Shown: positions 7,607 to 16,828, counted from the stretch's first letter. The stretch: 62,264 nucleotides of DNA from Chitinophagaceae bacterium (GCA_021151685.1 JAGKWS010000009.1:1-62264), one strand, 5' to 3'. The notes: generated from the letters alone by a model not told the origin. Made by a program: numbers and translations.

Positions 7607-9548
7607 ATTGTTTCAGGGGTATGTATACGGCCACCAGCGTACCTCGGCCGGGGGCGGTGTCGTAGTCTACTTTTCCGTTCAGGTAGGCCACCCTTGCGCG
7701 CACGCTGCGCAGCCCTACCCCATCGCCGGCCACAGCCGCATCAAAGCCGCAACCATTGTCTTCTACAGTTACCGTTATGCTTTCATCGTCTTTGTGTAGC
7801 TGTATGTACAGGGCAGTAGCACCGGCATGTTTTATTACATTGTTCACACATTCCTGAATGATGCGGTAAATGATATGCTCGGTCTCGGCCCCCAATGATT
7901 GGTTGAGGCCAAACGTCTCCAACGATATTTTCAGCCGCTCGTCGTCTATTTTATTCACAAAGTCGCGTATGGCGGCCGCCAGCCCCAGCTTCAGCAGCAC
8001 ATTCGGCATCATTTGGTGCGATATGGTGCGTACCTCCCGGCAGCTTTCATCTACTATTTGCAGGGTTTTGTCCAGCAGTTGCTCATCGGGCCAGCCCTTA
8101 TCGTGCGCCCGGTGTGCTATGCCCGACAGGTTGAGCTTTACGGCCGAGAACATTTGGCCTATACCATCGTGCAGCTCGCGGGCTATGCGCTGCCGTTCCA
8201 GTTCTTCGGCTGCTATTATGTCTCTTGCGGCCTTTTGCTGCTGGGTATGTTGCTCTATGCGTCGCTGGTTTTCGGCCTGCATTTGCCGCCGCTGCCATAC
8301 CAGCCACAGTATACCTCCAGCCAGTACCACCAATACCAGCATAGCAACAATTATCATATTTTTGTTTCTTATTTGTAGTTGTTGTATCTGTGTTTGTTTG
8401 TCCAGCATGGTTATATGCTGTTCCATCTTGTCGGCATTGTATCGGGCCAGTAACTCATTGGCCTGTGCGGTTATCTGCGATGCATAAATGGTATCCAATA
8501 CATCGGTGTATAGCTCCATATACCTGATGGCGGAGTCGTGTTGGTTTTGTAGCACATAATACGTTTCCAATGCACCGTACAGGGTTTTCAGTACAGAGGG
8601 CTTGGTATCTTGCCCTATGTGTTTTTGTACCATTGCGAGATAATGCCATGCAGAATCCAGCCGCATTTGGTCTACAAATGCAGAGCCTATGTTGGCAGCA
8701 TAAAAACCTGCATCGCCCTCTGCCCCAGCTTCGTTGGCTACCTGCCATGCCCGCCTGTACCACAATATGGCACTATCGTTGCGGTGTATGCGGCGGTAAA
8801 AAAGCCCCAGATCGTTACTGGCGGCCGCCATCTCCAGCGAGGCATCTACCTGCTTAAAGTAGCGGTAGGCTGCCTCGCCATAGTACCGGCTGCTGTCTTG
8901 CCGGCTTTCGGCATCGGCTATACCTTGCAGGGCCGAGCAGGCTACCCCCATCTGAAAAGTATCGGCAGCTTGCTGCGCCATGGCCAGTTGCCGGTGCGAG
9001 TATTGCCGGGCATGTGCGTATTGGCGCATGTGCTGGCACACATAGGAGAGGTTGTTGAGCGTTAGCGATACATTGGCCGGTATATTCAACTCGGTAGCCA
9101 GTTGCAGCACCTGCAGGTGGTAGGCTGTGGCTTGCTCGTAATTGCCCAACTCCTGATAGATAAGACCTATCTTATTGAGCGAGCTCATGAGCAATTGTTT
9201 ATCGCCTATTTTTCGCCTTATTGCCAGTGCCCGCTTGTTGTTGATAAGTGCTTCGCTGTATTGGCCTTTGTAGTATTGCACTATAGCGAGGTCATTCAGT
9301 GCATTGGCGGTGTACTTGGGTATAGCCAATTGCTGCGCAAGCCGGTCTTGCAACTGCCAATAATAGAAGGCACTATCGGGGTTGCTATGTACATACTCGA
9401 AACACAAGTCCGACAACACCGTCAATCTGATACTGTCTGGCATTGTGCCCTTCAGGGCAAGCAACAGGCTGTCGGCATTGCCCCATACCCTACCTGTTGC
9501 CAACAGCAGGCTTACTATCACAACAATCCTTTTCAAAATAGTGCGCAT
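7590..9548 (-). CDS. TPR-containing NarX/DesK-type sensor histidine kinase (HisKA_3)
   Basis: A 652-residue membrane kinase. I chose the ATG at 9548 because it gives a clean signal peptide (MRTILKRIVVIVSLLLATG); the frame stays open 90 bases further upstream, through a hairpin. The periplasmic part carries TPR repeats (for example YKGQYSEALINNKRALAIRR). A transmembrane helix near residues 400-420 (MIIVAMLVLVVLAGGILWLVW) leads into the HisKA_3 dimerisation motif ERQRIARELHDGIGQMFSAV and an HATPase domain with ECVNNVIKHAGA and VEDNGCGFD. Kinases of this class pair with LuxR-type regulators, and such a regulator overlaps its 3' end. The two form a two-component pair. Confidence 0.93.
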   Translation of the reverse strand: MRTILKRIVVIVSLLLATGRVWGNADSLLLALKGTMPDSIRLTVLSDLCFEYVHSNPDSAFYYWQLQDRLAQQLAIPKYTANALNDLAIVQYYKGQYSEALINNKRALAIRRKIGDKQLLMSSLNKIGLIYQELGNYEQATAYHLQVLQLATELNIPANVSLTLNNLSYVCQHMRQYAHARQYSHRQLAMAQQAADTFQMGVACSALQGIADAESRQDSSRYYGEAAYRYFKQVDASLEMAAASNDLGLFYRRIHRNDSAILWYRRAWQVANEAGAEGDAGFYAANIGSAFVDQMRLDSAWHYLAMVQKHIGQDTKPSVLKTLYGALETYYVLQNQHDSAIRYMELYTDVLDTIYASQITAQANELLARYNADKMEQHITMLDKQTQIQQLQIRNKNMIIVAMLVLVVLAGGILWLVWQRRQMQAENQRRIEQHTQQQKAARDIIAAEELERQRIARELHDGIGQMFSAVKLNLSGIAHRAHDKGWPDEQLLDKTLQIVDESCREVRTISHQMMPNVLLKLGLAAAIRDFVNKIDDERLKISLETFGLNQSLGAETEHIIYRIIQECVNNVIKHAGATALYIQLHKDDESITVTVEDNGCGFDAAVAGDGVGLRSVRARVAYLNGKVDYDTAPGRGTLVAVYIPLKQYETTT

Positions 9549-9565
9549 TTCTGTACCGAAAGATA

Positions 9566-9599
9566 ACCCCCTCTGGTCATTTCTCCTACCAGAGGGGGT
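9566..9599 (-). terminator. 12-bp hairpin between the outer-membrane gene and the sensor kinase
   Basis: Perfect arms at 9566-9577 and 9588-9599 (ACCCCCTCTGGT and its complement) with a 10-base loop. It lies after the stop of the upstream gene (9753) and 18 bases before the kinase start. It may terminate the upstream transcript or act as a leader hairpin for the kinase. There is no strong U-run. Confidence 0.5.
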
Positions 9600-9752
9600 A
9601 CTATTATCATTGCAACAACGTCCTGCCAACATCCACAAACAAACATAAGGTGTAAGAAAGGCAACAATCAGGCGGTGAGCCGTGGGGTAAATATCTGTGC
9701 GGGCTGTGTTGGCTGCGGGCGGGTATCATTGCATGGTCCTGTAGTGTTTCTA

Positions 9753-10772
9753 TTATCCTTTATCCTTTTTACCCAGCCCAAACTTAGACCCTATACTTAG
9801 CCCCATACCCAGCATTATGTAAGTACCATTGTCCATAAAGCCATCGCCCAGCTTGGGGCCGGGGCGTTGTCCCAGCTCGAAGTTGTACTCGAACCCCACC
9901 TTGTAGCTATTGTGGTGGGTATAGCCCATACGCCAACCCAGGTTGCGCACGGCACCATCTTGTTTCACCATTTTCCACTCCTGCCCGGCCGCATCTATTA
10001 CATTGGCAATAGGTACTACGGGGGCTATCATGGCATCTACATAAAAATCGCCCACCTTACGGTTCGATTTCGTGCCATACCCATCAGCCCTTATGCTCAG
10101 GTTGGTTACCTTACGGAAGTGTATACCGGCAAAAATGCTCATTACATTCGTCATGCTTTGCGGGTCGTAGGCCAGCCCGGCAGGTTGTTTGCCGCTGCCA
10201 CCCACAGCCTCTATGGGTAGGTTTACGCTACCATCCATGCTTTCGTAGCGGTAAAACTTACTGGCATCATCGCCAAGCCCCACGGCCTTACGCATGTAGT
10301 TGATACCACCCTCTACACCAAACATTTTGCTTACCTGAGCGGGTACGTTTATATATTTAGTGGTTCTTACGCGCCCCGTGCTGAAAGAAGACAATACCAC
10401 CTTTACCGGCTTACCGTTTTTTGTTTTGTTTACAAGGTACAGCGCGCCACCAAGGTCTACCGACATTTGTTTTTTCTGCCCACCCTTTACTGTAGGGTAG
10501 CCCGTTACTGCATGGTGCGATGCTGCATCACTCCACGAAAACTTCACCTGAGCCCACGGCATTATTCGCCCTGCCAGTACTGTCTCCAGCTTCACCGCAC
10601 TACCTATAGAAGGTTCCAGATAGGTATCGGCGGTAAACAGGTCCAGATACAGCATTGTTTTCTTGTATCCTTTGGCATCATCTACCAGCTTGGTATAGTT
10701 AATGCTTTGGGCGTTTGCGGCAGCAGCCCCCAGCATGGTGGCGGCTATGGCTATAGTAGTTCTGCTCTTCAT
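9753..10772 (-). CDS. Probable outer-membrane beta-barrel protein, function unknown
   Basis: A 339-residue protein with a clear signal peptide (MKSRTTIAIAATMLGAAAANAQ). The mature part is rich in alternating polar and hydrophobic strands and glycine/aromatic residues (for example GWRMGYTHHNSYKVGFEYNFELG and MLGMGLSIGSKFGLG near the C-terminus), typical of Bacteroidota outer-membrane barrels of the PorV/OMP_b-brl kind. I do not recognise a specific family. It is transcribed alone, divergently from the ABC permease gene, and towards the sensor-kinase genes. Confidence 0.7.
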   Translation of the reverse strand: MKSRTTIAIAATMLGAAAANAQSINYTKLVDDAKGYKKTMLYLDLFTADTYLEPSIGSAVKLETVLAGRIMPWAQVKFSWSDAASHHAVTGYPTVKGGQKKQMSVDLGGALYLVNKTKNGKPVKVVLSSFSTGRVRTTKYINVPAQVSKMFGVEGGINYMRKAVGLGDDASKFYRYESMDGSVNLPIEAVGGSGKQPAGLAYDPQSMTNVMSIFAGIHFRKVTNLSIRADGYGTKSNRKVGDFYVDAMIAPVVPIANVIDAAGQEWKMVKQDGAVRNLGWRMGYTHHNSYKVGFEYNFELGQRPGPKLGDGFMDNGTYIMLGMGLSIGSKFGLGKKDKG

Positions 10773-11004
10773 AAATCAGTACGTTTTTTACAAGGGCAAA
10801 ACTATCTTGCCGTTATTGCCCCTCTATACCGTATTTCCGGTATTTTACGGCTGCAACTACCCGCGTGGCTACTGTGTAACGGTTATTCATACAAACAAAC
10901 AAGCCGTAACGGGTTGTAAAATAACCTTCCGGCCATTCGGGTGATGGTCATACCACATTCGCGCCTTACCTTTACGCAGCACATTGTGGTGCCGTTCTGC
11001 TACC

Positions 11005-12252
11005 ATGCAACTATTCTTCAACTCCGTTCTGGCGTTCAGGGCCATCCGCACCAACAAGCTGCGGTCGGTACTTACTATTGCTATCATAGGGTTGGGCATT
11101 ATGGCACTGGTGGGCATACTTACTGCTATAGATGTGATGAAGGCCAGCATCTATTCCAACTTCAGCAGCATGGGGGTGAATACCTTTCAGATTACCTCGG
11201 ACATTCTGAAGAAAAAGAAACACAAGAGCGGCGGGGTAAATGTGACGGTGGTAGATGGAAAAGCCATCTCGTGGGACGATGCCCGGATGTTCAAAGAACG
11301 TTACAAGTTTCCGGCAGAGGTGGGCGTATCCTTCAGTGCTACCGATGTAGCTACCGTGCAGTACCGTAGCCGTAAAAGCAACCCCAACATTACTGTAGTG
11401 GGAGGCGATGATGCCTACCTGACCGTATCTGATACCAAGCTGGAAGCAGGCCGCAACTTTTCGGTAGCCGAAATACAGATGGGTGGCTATGTATGCATAC
11501 TGGGTAACGGGCTGGCAAAAAAGCTGTTCCGCAACAAGGTGCGCGAGGCCGTAAATCAGATTGTATCTATAGGCAACATCAAATGCCGGGTGATAGGGGT
11601 AATGGAGGCCAAGGGGGGCAGCATGATGTCTAACTCGGACAATAAGGTAATAGTACCCATCCTCACCGCCCGCGCGCAACTGGGCAAGTCGGGCGATTCT
11701 TACCTTATCAGCATTCGCACTGCCAATGTGAACGTCAAAGACCTTGCTGCCGAGGAAGCAGAAGGAGTTTTCCGTGTCATTCGCAAGCTGCCATTGGGTA
11801 CAGAAAACAACTTCTCCATCACCCAAAACAATGCTATGGTAGAGATTGTAATGGACAACATTTCCGCCATTCGGTATGCGGCTGTCTTTATTGGTATCAT
11901 TACCCTGCTGGGGTCTGTGATAGGGTTGATGAACATTATGCTGGTATCGGTGGCAGAGCGCACCCGCGAGATAGGCGTGAGCAAGGCATTGGGCGCAAGG
12001 TCATCTACCATTCGGCAGCAATTCCTTACAGAATCGGTACTCATCAGCCTGATGGGTGGTGCTACCGGCATTGTATTGGGCATACTACTGGGCAACTCGG
12101 TAAGCACCATCTTTGGTACAGGCTTTGTGGTGCCATGGCTATGGATAGGTTTGGGCTTTAGCCTATGCGCCTTTACCGGCATCATCTCTGGCATCTACCC
12201 CGCCATCAAGGCATCCCGTCTGGACCCTATTGTGGCGTTGCGGTACGAGTAG
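11005..12252 (+). CDS. MacB-type ABC transporter permease (FtsX-like)
   Basis: A 415-residue inner-membrane permease. I took the ATG at 11005 because FNSVLAFRAIRTNKLRSVLT is the standard start of this family. It has an N-terminal transmembrane helix, a roughly 230-residue periplasmic MacB_PCD domain, and three C-terminal helices of the FtsX domain, with the conserved SVAERTREIGVSKALGARSSTIRQQFLTES and a C-terminal GIYPAIKASRLDPIVALRYE. Members work in tripartite mechanotransmission-type export (macrolides, lipoproteins, peptides) with a separate LolD/MacB ATPase. No ATPase gene is adjacent here, so the partner must be encoded elsewhere. Substrate unknown. Confidence 0.9.
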   Translation: MQLFFNSVLAFRAIRTNKLRSVLTIAIIGLGIMALVGILTAIDVMKASIYSNFSSMGVNTFQITSDILKKKKHKSGGVNVTVVDGKAISWDDARMFKERYKFPAEVGVSFSATDVATVQYRSRKSNPNITVVGGDDAYLTVSDTKLEAGRNFSVAEIQMGGYVCILGNGLAKKLFRNKVREAVNQIVSIGNIKCRVIGVMEAKGGSMMSNSDNKVIVPILTARAQLGKSGDSYLISIRTANVNVKDLAAEEAEGVFRVIRKLPLGTENNFSITQNNAMVEIVMDNISAIRYAAVFIGIITLLGSVIGLMNIMLVSVAERTREIGVSKALGARSSTIRQQFLTESVLISLMGGATGIVLGILLGNSVSTIFGTGFVVPWLWIGLGFSLCAFTGIISGIYPAIKASRLDPIVALRYE

Positions 12253-12351
12253 ACTACACTCGCTACCCCTTTGTGCACATTTTGGCGAAAGTCCCTCATT
12301 CCCAATATTTCGTTAATCCCCCTCCCACTTGTTCGCAGTATTAAAACTCAT

Positions 12352-12365
12352 TCTACATTTGTAGA
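12352..12365. promoter_or_regulatory. Candidate operator of the TetR-type regulator
   Basis: A 14-bp inverted repeat TCTACATTTGTAGA (arms TCTACA and TGTAGA) touches the GTG start of the regulator at 12366; a half-site-like TCTACAAA follows at 12378. The position would allow autorepression by blocking transcription start or elongation. Confidence 0.4.
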
Positions 12366-12962
12366 GTGATTAGTCAATCTACAAATTCCAAACAGACCGA
12401 AATACTACAGGCAGCACTGAAACTGTTTGTAGAATTGGGGTTTCATGGTACACCCACATCGCTTATAGCCAAGCAGGCAGGTGTGGCCAACGGCACCTTA
12501 TTTCACTACTACGGTACTAAAGACCAACTGATAGTAGCCCTGTATATGCACATAAAAAAGCAAATGACAGGCTGCATGTGCGGCACCGATGCTGGTGATA
12601 CAGTTGCCGAACAGTGCCGCTTTTTCTATACATCGGCCCTGCGCTGGGGGCTGGATAACCCAACGGCTTTTCGCTTTCTGCAACAGTTTATGAGCTCGCC
12701 CTACACGGGCATGTTACCGCCCGAATATGCATCTGAAAGCCATGCGTGGCTACAGGTGGTACACGAAGGAATAAGTAGTGGCATCATTCGCCCCTTGCCG
12801 GTAGAACTTATTATCCAGATGATATCGAGCCATCTGTTTGGTGCCAGCGAGTACCTGCTGACGCACCCGGCCGATGACCCGCAAAAAGAAGAACTGATAC
12901 AAACAACCTTCGACATGGTGTGGCGCATGATAGCCAACAACCCAACCAATAACAACCAATAA
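12366..12962 (+). CDS. TetR/AcrR family transcriptional regulator
   Basis: A 198-residue regulator. The N-terminal helix-turn-helix is typical: ILQAALKLFVELGFHGTPTSLIAKQAGVANGTLFHYYGTKDQLI. The C-terminal ligand-binding half is variable, as usual. The start is a GTG at 12366, right after a small palindrome that may be its operator. The next gene, a metallo-beta-lactamase-fold hydrolase, begins 12 bases after the stop on the same strand, so the two are probably one transcript and the hydrolase is a likely regulatory target. Ligand unknown. Confidence 0.92.
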   Translation: MISQSTNSKQTEILQAALKLFVELGFHGTPTSLIAKQAGVANGTLFHYYGTKDQLIVALYMHIKKQMTGCMCGTDAGDTVAEQCRFFYTSALRWGLDNPTAFRFLQQFMSSPYTGMLPPEYASESHAWLQVVHEGISSGIIRPLPVELIIQMISSHLFGASEYLLTHPADDPQKEELIQTTFDMVWRMIANNPTNNNQ

Positions 12963-12974
12963 AAAACAACAGTT

Positions 12975-14072
12975 ATGATATTTGCACTTGTGCTTATAGC
13001 CGCCTTCATCCTCACCGTTTGGCTATACATGAAATTGCCACAATTTGGTGCCATGCCGGCAGGTGTGCGCCTTGCCCGCATATCGCAATCGGCCAACTAC
13101 CGCGATGGTGCGTTTCAGAACCGCAGCGAAACGCCCCAGTTCACCAATGGTGGCACATTCCCCAAGGTGATGCGCAAATTTTTCTTTGGCCAAAGCCCGC
13201 GCAAACAGCCTGTGGCAGCACTAACCCCTACCCGCACCAATCTGCATGAGCTGGATCTGAATGAAGACTGTATCGTATGGTTCGGCCATTCGTCCTACTA
13301 TATGCAGGTGGGTGGTAAGCGTATTTTGGTAGACCCCGTTTTTAGCGGCCATGCCTCGCCTATAAGTACCAGCACACGCAGTTTTAATGGTACCGAGGTC
13401 TATACCGTGGCCGATTTTCCCGAAATAGACTATCTGTTCATTACGCACGACCATTACGACCATCTGGACTTTAAGACGGTAAAGGCCCTGCGCCCCAAGG
13501 TAAAGCGTGTAGTTACCGCATTGGGGGTAGGCTCGCACCTGGAAAAATGGGGATACGATACCCTAAGCATTACCGAGCGCGACTGGTGGGAGACCATAGA
13601 GTTGGAACCGGGCATGACCGTACATACCGTGCCCTCGCGCCACTTCTCGGGCCGCACCTTCCGCCGCAATGTTACCCTGTGGACGTCCTTTGTACTAGAG
13701 GCCAGCGGTCGCCGCATATACATAGGGGGCGACTCGGGTTATGATAGTCACTTCAAGGAAGCCGGCGAGAAATACGGCCCGTTCGACCTGGCGATACTGG
13801 AGTGTGGACAGTACAACGAATACTGGCAAAACATACACATGATGCCCGAGGAAACGGTGCAAGCCGCCCGCGACCTGAAAGCCGCTGTACTCTTCCCGGT
13901 ACACTGGTCTAAATTTGCCCTATCGCTGCATGCATGGGATGAACCCATAACCCGTGTAACTGCCGAGGCTGCCAGACACAACCTGCCACTGGTACACCCG
14001 CCTATAGGTACGGTAGTAGCCCTCTCTGAGCTGCACCAACACAATACCGCATGGTGGCAGCAACTGCAATAA
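12975..14072 (+). CDS. Metallo-beta-lactamase-fold hydrolase, NAPE-PLD/UlaG-like, membrane anchored
   Basis: A 365-residue protein with an N-terminal membrane anchor (FALVLIAAFILTVWLYM). The metal-binding motif THDHYDHLD gives the H-x-H-x-D-H site, with further ligands in PSRHFSG, GGDSGYD and FPVHWSKF. The HSSYYMQVGGKRILVDPVFSGHASP segment and overall length match the family of N-acyl-phosphatidylethanolamine phospholipase D-like proteins, which often act on phospholipid head groups at membranes. It is probably co-transcribed with the TetR regulator. Catalytic residues appear complete; the actual substrate is not established by sequence. Confidence 0.88.
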   Translation: MIFALVLIAAFILTVWLYMKLPQFGAMPAGVRLARISQSANYRDGAFQNRSETPQFTNGGTFPKVMRKFFFGQSPRKQPVAALTPTRTNLHELDLNEDCIVWFGHSSYYMQVGGKRILVDPVFSGHASPISTSTRSFNGTEVYTVADFPEIDYLFITHDHYDHLDFKTVKALRPKVKRVVTALGVGSHLEKWGYDTLSITERDWWETIELEPGMTVHTVPSRHFSGRTFRRNVTLWTSFVLEASGRRIYIGGDSGYDSHFKEAGEKYGPFDLAILECGQYNEYWQNIHMMPEETVQAARDLKAAVLFPVHWSKFALSLHAWDEPITRVTAEAARHNLPLVHPPIGTVVALSELHQHNTAWWQQLQ

Positions 14073-14087
14073 TGGCTTTGTACTGTT

Positions 14088-14119
14088 TTTGCCGCACGGC
14101 AGGTCTTTGTATATCTTTG
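14088..14119 (+). promoter_or_regulatory. Bacteroidota-type promoter of trpS
   Basis: TTTG (14088-14091), a 20-base spacer, and TATCTTTG (14112-14119) match the -33 / -7 consensus of the primary sigma factor of Bacteroidota. Transcription would start around 14125, only a few bases before the ATG at 14128, giving a nearly leaderless mRNA. Confidence 0.65.
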
Positions 14120-14127
14120 CGCACATT

Positions 14128-15129
14128 ATGAGTAAGGAAATAGTAGTGAGCGGCATCCGCTCTACCGGTTATCTGCATTTGGGCAACTACTTTGGGGCCA
14201 TACAGAACTATGTGCATATGCAGAATGAGTACAATTGCTACTTTTTTGTGGCCGACTACCATTCGCTTACTACCCACCCCGACCCCAAGGCACTGAAACC
14301 GAACGTGTACCGCGTAGTGGCCGAGAACATAGCCAGTGGTCTGGACCCCGAGAAGGTGGCCCTCTATGCCCAGAGCGACCTGCCTGAGATACCCGAACTG
14401 TACCTGATGCTGAACATGCTGGCCTACAAGGGCGAGCTGGAGAAAGTGCCTACCTTCAAAGACAAGGTGCGCCTGCAACCCGATAACGTAAACGCTGGCC
14501 TGCTTACCTACCCTGTGCTGATGGCTGCCGACATACTGATACACCGTGCGGTAAAAGTACCGGTGGGTAAAGATCAGGAACAGCATTTGGAAATGGCACG
14601 CAACTTTGCCAACCGCTTCAATACCCGTTATGGGGTGGAGTTCTTCCCCGAGCCCGAGGTATACCGCTCCAATCAGGAAACGGTAAAAATCATGAGTCTG
14701 GACGGTAACGGCAAGATGAGCAAGAGCGAAAACGCGAATGCCACCATCTACCTGAATGACGATGACGATACCATTCGCAAAAAAATAATGAAGGCCAAGA
14801 CAGACCAGGGGCCAACCGAACCGAACAGCGAAATGCCCGACTACATCCGCAATCTGTTTTTGCTGATGAAGCTAACGGCACCTACCGATGTGTATGAAAC
14901 CTTTCTGGGCAACTTCAACAATTGCAACATACGCTATGGCGATATGAAAAAGCAACTGGCCGAAGACATGATAAACTTTGTGCGCCCCATACGCGAGCAT
15001 GCTACCGAGCTGCAAAAAGACGAAGCCGCTATACAGCGCATACTACGCAACGGTGCCGAAAAAGCACGCGCCAGCAGTGCCGAAACCATTGCAGGTGCCC
15101 GCAAGCTGATAGGGATCAATTATTATTAG
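14128..15129 (+). CDS. trpS: Tryptophan--tRNA ligase
   Basis: A 333-residue class I aminoacyl-tRNA synthetase that charges tRNA-Trp. The HIGH-like signature is STGYLHLGNYFG near residues 11-22, and the KMSKS loop is GKMSKSEN near residue 195, both intact. Length matches bacterial TrpRS. I chose the ATG at 14128, which begins MSKEIVVSGIRSTGYLHLGN and follows a good promoter; the frame is open 39 bases further up. A strong hairpin at 15138-15186 follows the stop. Confidence 0.97.
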   Translation: MSKEIVVSGIRSTGYLHLGNYFGAIQNYVHMQNEYNCYFFVADYHSLTTHPDPKALKPNVYRVVAENIASGLDPEKVALYAQSDLPEIPELYLMLNMLAYKGELEKVPTFKDKVRLQPDNVNAGLLTYPVLMAADILIHRAVKVPVGKDQEQHLEMARNFANRFNTRYGVEFFPEPEVYRSNQETVKIMSLDGNGKMSKSENANATIYLNDDDDTIRKKIMKAKTDQGPTEPNSEMPDYIRNLFLLMKLTAPTDVYETFLGNFNNCNIRYGDMKKQLAEDMINFVRPIREHATELQKDEAAIQRILRNGAEKARASSAETIAGARKLIGINYY

Positions 15130-15137
15130 TGAACTAA

Positions 15138-15186
15138 ATGGTTCAAGTATTTATGCCAAACAGTTTGCCATAAATACTTGAACCAT
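15138..15186 (+). terminator. Long inverted repeat after trpS
   Basis: Arms of 18 bp (15138-15155 and 15169-15186: ATGGTTCAAGTATTTATG and its complement), extended inwards by CAAAC/GTTTG after one mismatch. It is probably the trpS terminator, although there is no U-run. It also marks the edge of the AT-rich accessory segment that follows. Confidence 0.55.
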
Positions 15187-15307
15187 ACACAATAAAACAA
15201 AGAGTGGATTAGACATAAGTCTTTTTAGCAATTATTGAAAATAAGCACAAAACAAATAATAAATACGAAAATACAACACTACCCATAGAGCATGTGCATG
15301 GATAATC

Positions 15308-16009
15308 TTAAAAAAGATTATTGTGATCTGTAACAAGCTTCAAGTCTATAAACTTCCCTCGTCTGTATCTTAGACGATGTGCCTTTACTGCAATAGGCAT
15401 TTTCCCAAGCCCTTCTGCGGTCATTGTCAAGTCACTACTTCCACTTGCCTCAACTTTGATATTTGCATTCAATAATGTCTTTAGCTCGGCTTCTATACTG
15501 CCGTCCACATTAAAATCTGTGTGAATTTTGGCCACCAGATTCTCGGCATAAACAATACCAGACAGCACCAAAATGTTATTCCTGTCCAGGTGATTCAAAA
15601 AAGGCTTATTAGGATGAAGAAAATCTGCTTCTGCCAAATAATCCCGAAGGTACCCCTCTCCATATTCTACTACTGTAGAATTGCCATAAGAGATCTCTAC
15701 AGACTTACCAGTTTTAATAACTGAAGAAATTTTTGCACCACCTAACCCCAATGCTTCTAAAATTTTGTCTAAGGCTGTTAACCCAATATTGAATTTGTAC
15801 GCTTCGGTATCGGTTGAATTGACAGTCAAGGCCACACTCTCTGACGGGGTCAATTTTACATCACTTTTGAACGCATGAGAAATATGGTCTTTTTCCAGGT
15901 TTGGCCGATCGAAAGCCTTATCAATCCATAACTGTAACTCCCGATGAGACCTTACGGCTCCATCAATCAAGTCGTAATTTTGTCCGCGCAACTTTTTTTC
16001 TAATGACAT
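15308..16009 (-). CDS. Candidate bacterial gasdermin-like pore-forming protein
   Basis: A 233-residue protein without signal peptide, continuous transmembrane helix or any cysteine. The order of segments resembles the pattern I remember for bacterial gasdermins: an N-terminal NYDLIDGAVRSHRELQLWI stretch (residues 11-29), GLTALDKILEALGLGG (76-91), LRDYLAEADFLHPNKPFL (121-138), ANIKVEASGSSDLTMTAEG (182-200) and a closing IAVKAHRLRYRRGKF (206-220). Bacterial gasdermins are defence proteins released by an associated protease to form membrane pores. Odd points: no N-terminal cysteine for palmitoylation, almost no C-terminal inhibitory tail after the last strand, and no protease gene next door. The gene is AT-rich and sits between trpS and a Gre-like gene. 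The family call is inference from memory, not a search; the alternative is an unrelated beta-rich protein. Confidence 0.45.
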   Translation of the reverse strand: MSLEKKLRGQNYDLIDGAVRSHRELQLWIDKAFDRPNLEKDHISHAFKSDVKLTPSESVALTVNSTDTEAYKFNIGLTALDKILEALGLGGAKISSVIKTGKSVEISYGNSTVVEYGEGYLRDYLAEADFLHPNKPFLNHLDRNNILVLSGIVYAENLVAKIHTDFNVDGSIEAELKTLLNANIKVEASGSSDLTMTAEGLGKMPIAVKAHRLRYRRGKFIDLKLVTDHNNLF

Positions 16010-16208
16010 AAAATATTTTTTTGTTTTTTAATGAAACTAAAATTACCAATGATTAATCGATAATAATTTGCGGGAAATACGGATCTTTATTTGAACAAAA
16101 CATCTTATACAATAGCAACACAGACGCTACAAAGTCCCCTTTATCCTTCAAATGAAGGTTCCAAACGTACCACAGAAATACGTATCTTACCACGGGCAAC
16201 ACACATAC

Positions 16209-16661
16209 ATGACAACACTGAAGGAGCAACTATACCAGCTTTGCAGCCAATACATAAGCACACGCGAAGCAGACATAAAACGAATGATAGCAGACGTGCG
16301 GGACGCTATAGCCAACGAGACCAAAAGCAGCGCAGGCGACAAATACGAAACCAGCCGCGAAATGATGCAGCAAGACATAGACCAGCACTTGGCCCGGCTG
16401 AATGAGCTGCATAAAATGCGGCAAACACTGGACCAAATACCCGCCACCCATACAGCCGCCACCGTGATGCCGGGCACCGTAGTGTACACCAATAACGGCA
16501 ACTACTACATAGCCATAAGCGCAGGACCACTAACGATAGACAGCACAAAATACTACGCCATATCGGCCGCATCGCCCATAGGCACCCAACTCATGGGCAA
16601 AACCGTAGGAGCCACAATAATGCTGAATGGGAAGAGTTTTGTGGTGGGGAAGGTGGTGTAG
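16209..16661 (+). CDS. GreA/GreB-like transcription elongation factor-type protein
   Basis: A 150-residue protein. I chose the ATG at 16209, beginning MTTLKEQLYQLC, because homologs in Bacteroidota start there; the frame is open further upstream. The N-terminal half is a long charged helical hairpin (segments ETKSSAGDKYETSREMMQQD and HLARLNELHKMRQTLDQI). The C-terminal part, VVYTNNGNYYIAISAGPLTI to SPIGTQLMGKTVG, resembles the FKBP-like Gre domain, with the S-P-(I/L)-G-x-x-L-x-G-K signature. Such proteins are often mislabelled 3-oxoacyl-ACP synthase. They probably bind the secondary channel of RNA polymerase. Confidence 0.75.
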   Translation: MTTLKEQLYQLCSQYISTREADIKRMIADVRDAIANETKSSAGDKYETSREMMQQDIDQHLARLNELHKMRQTLDQIPATHTAATVMPGTVVYTNNGNYYIAISAGPLTIDSTKYYAISAASPIGTQLMGKTVGATIMLNGKSFVVGKVV

Positions 16662-16828
16662 GAAAATTAGATCCGTGTGATAACTTGGGAGTTGTCTACT
16701 TCGCTAGTTATTAATTATTTTTGACTAACGACACATTAATGAACATACCCTCTTGTAAAAACTGCTTACGCAATGTTCTTTACAGTCGTTAAAACTCCGA
16801 ACCTCATTTTATTGAAAACATTCCCGCC

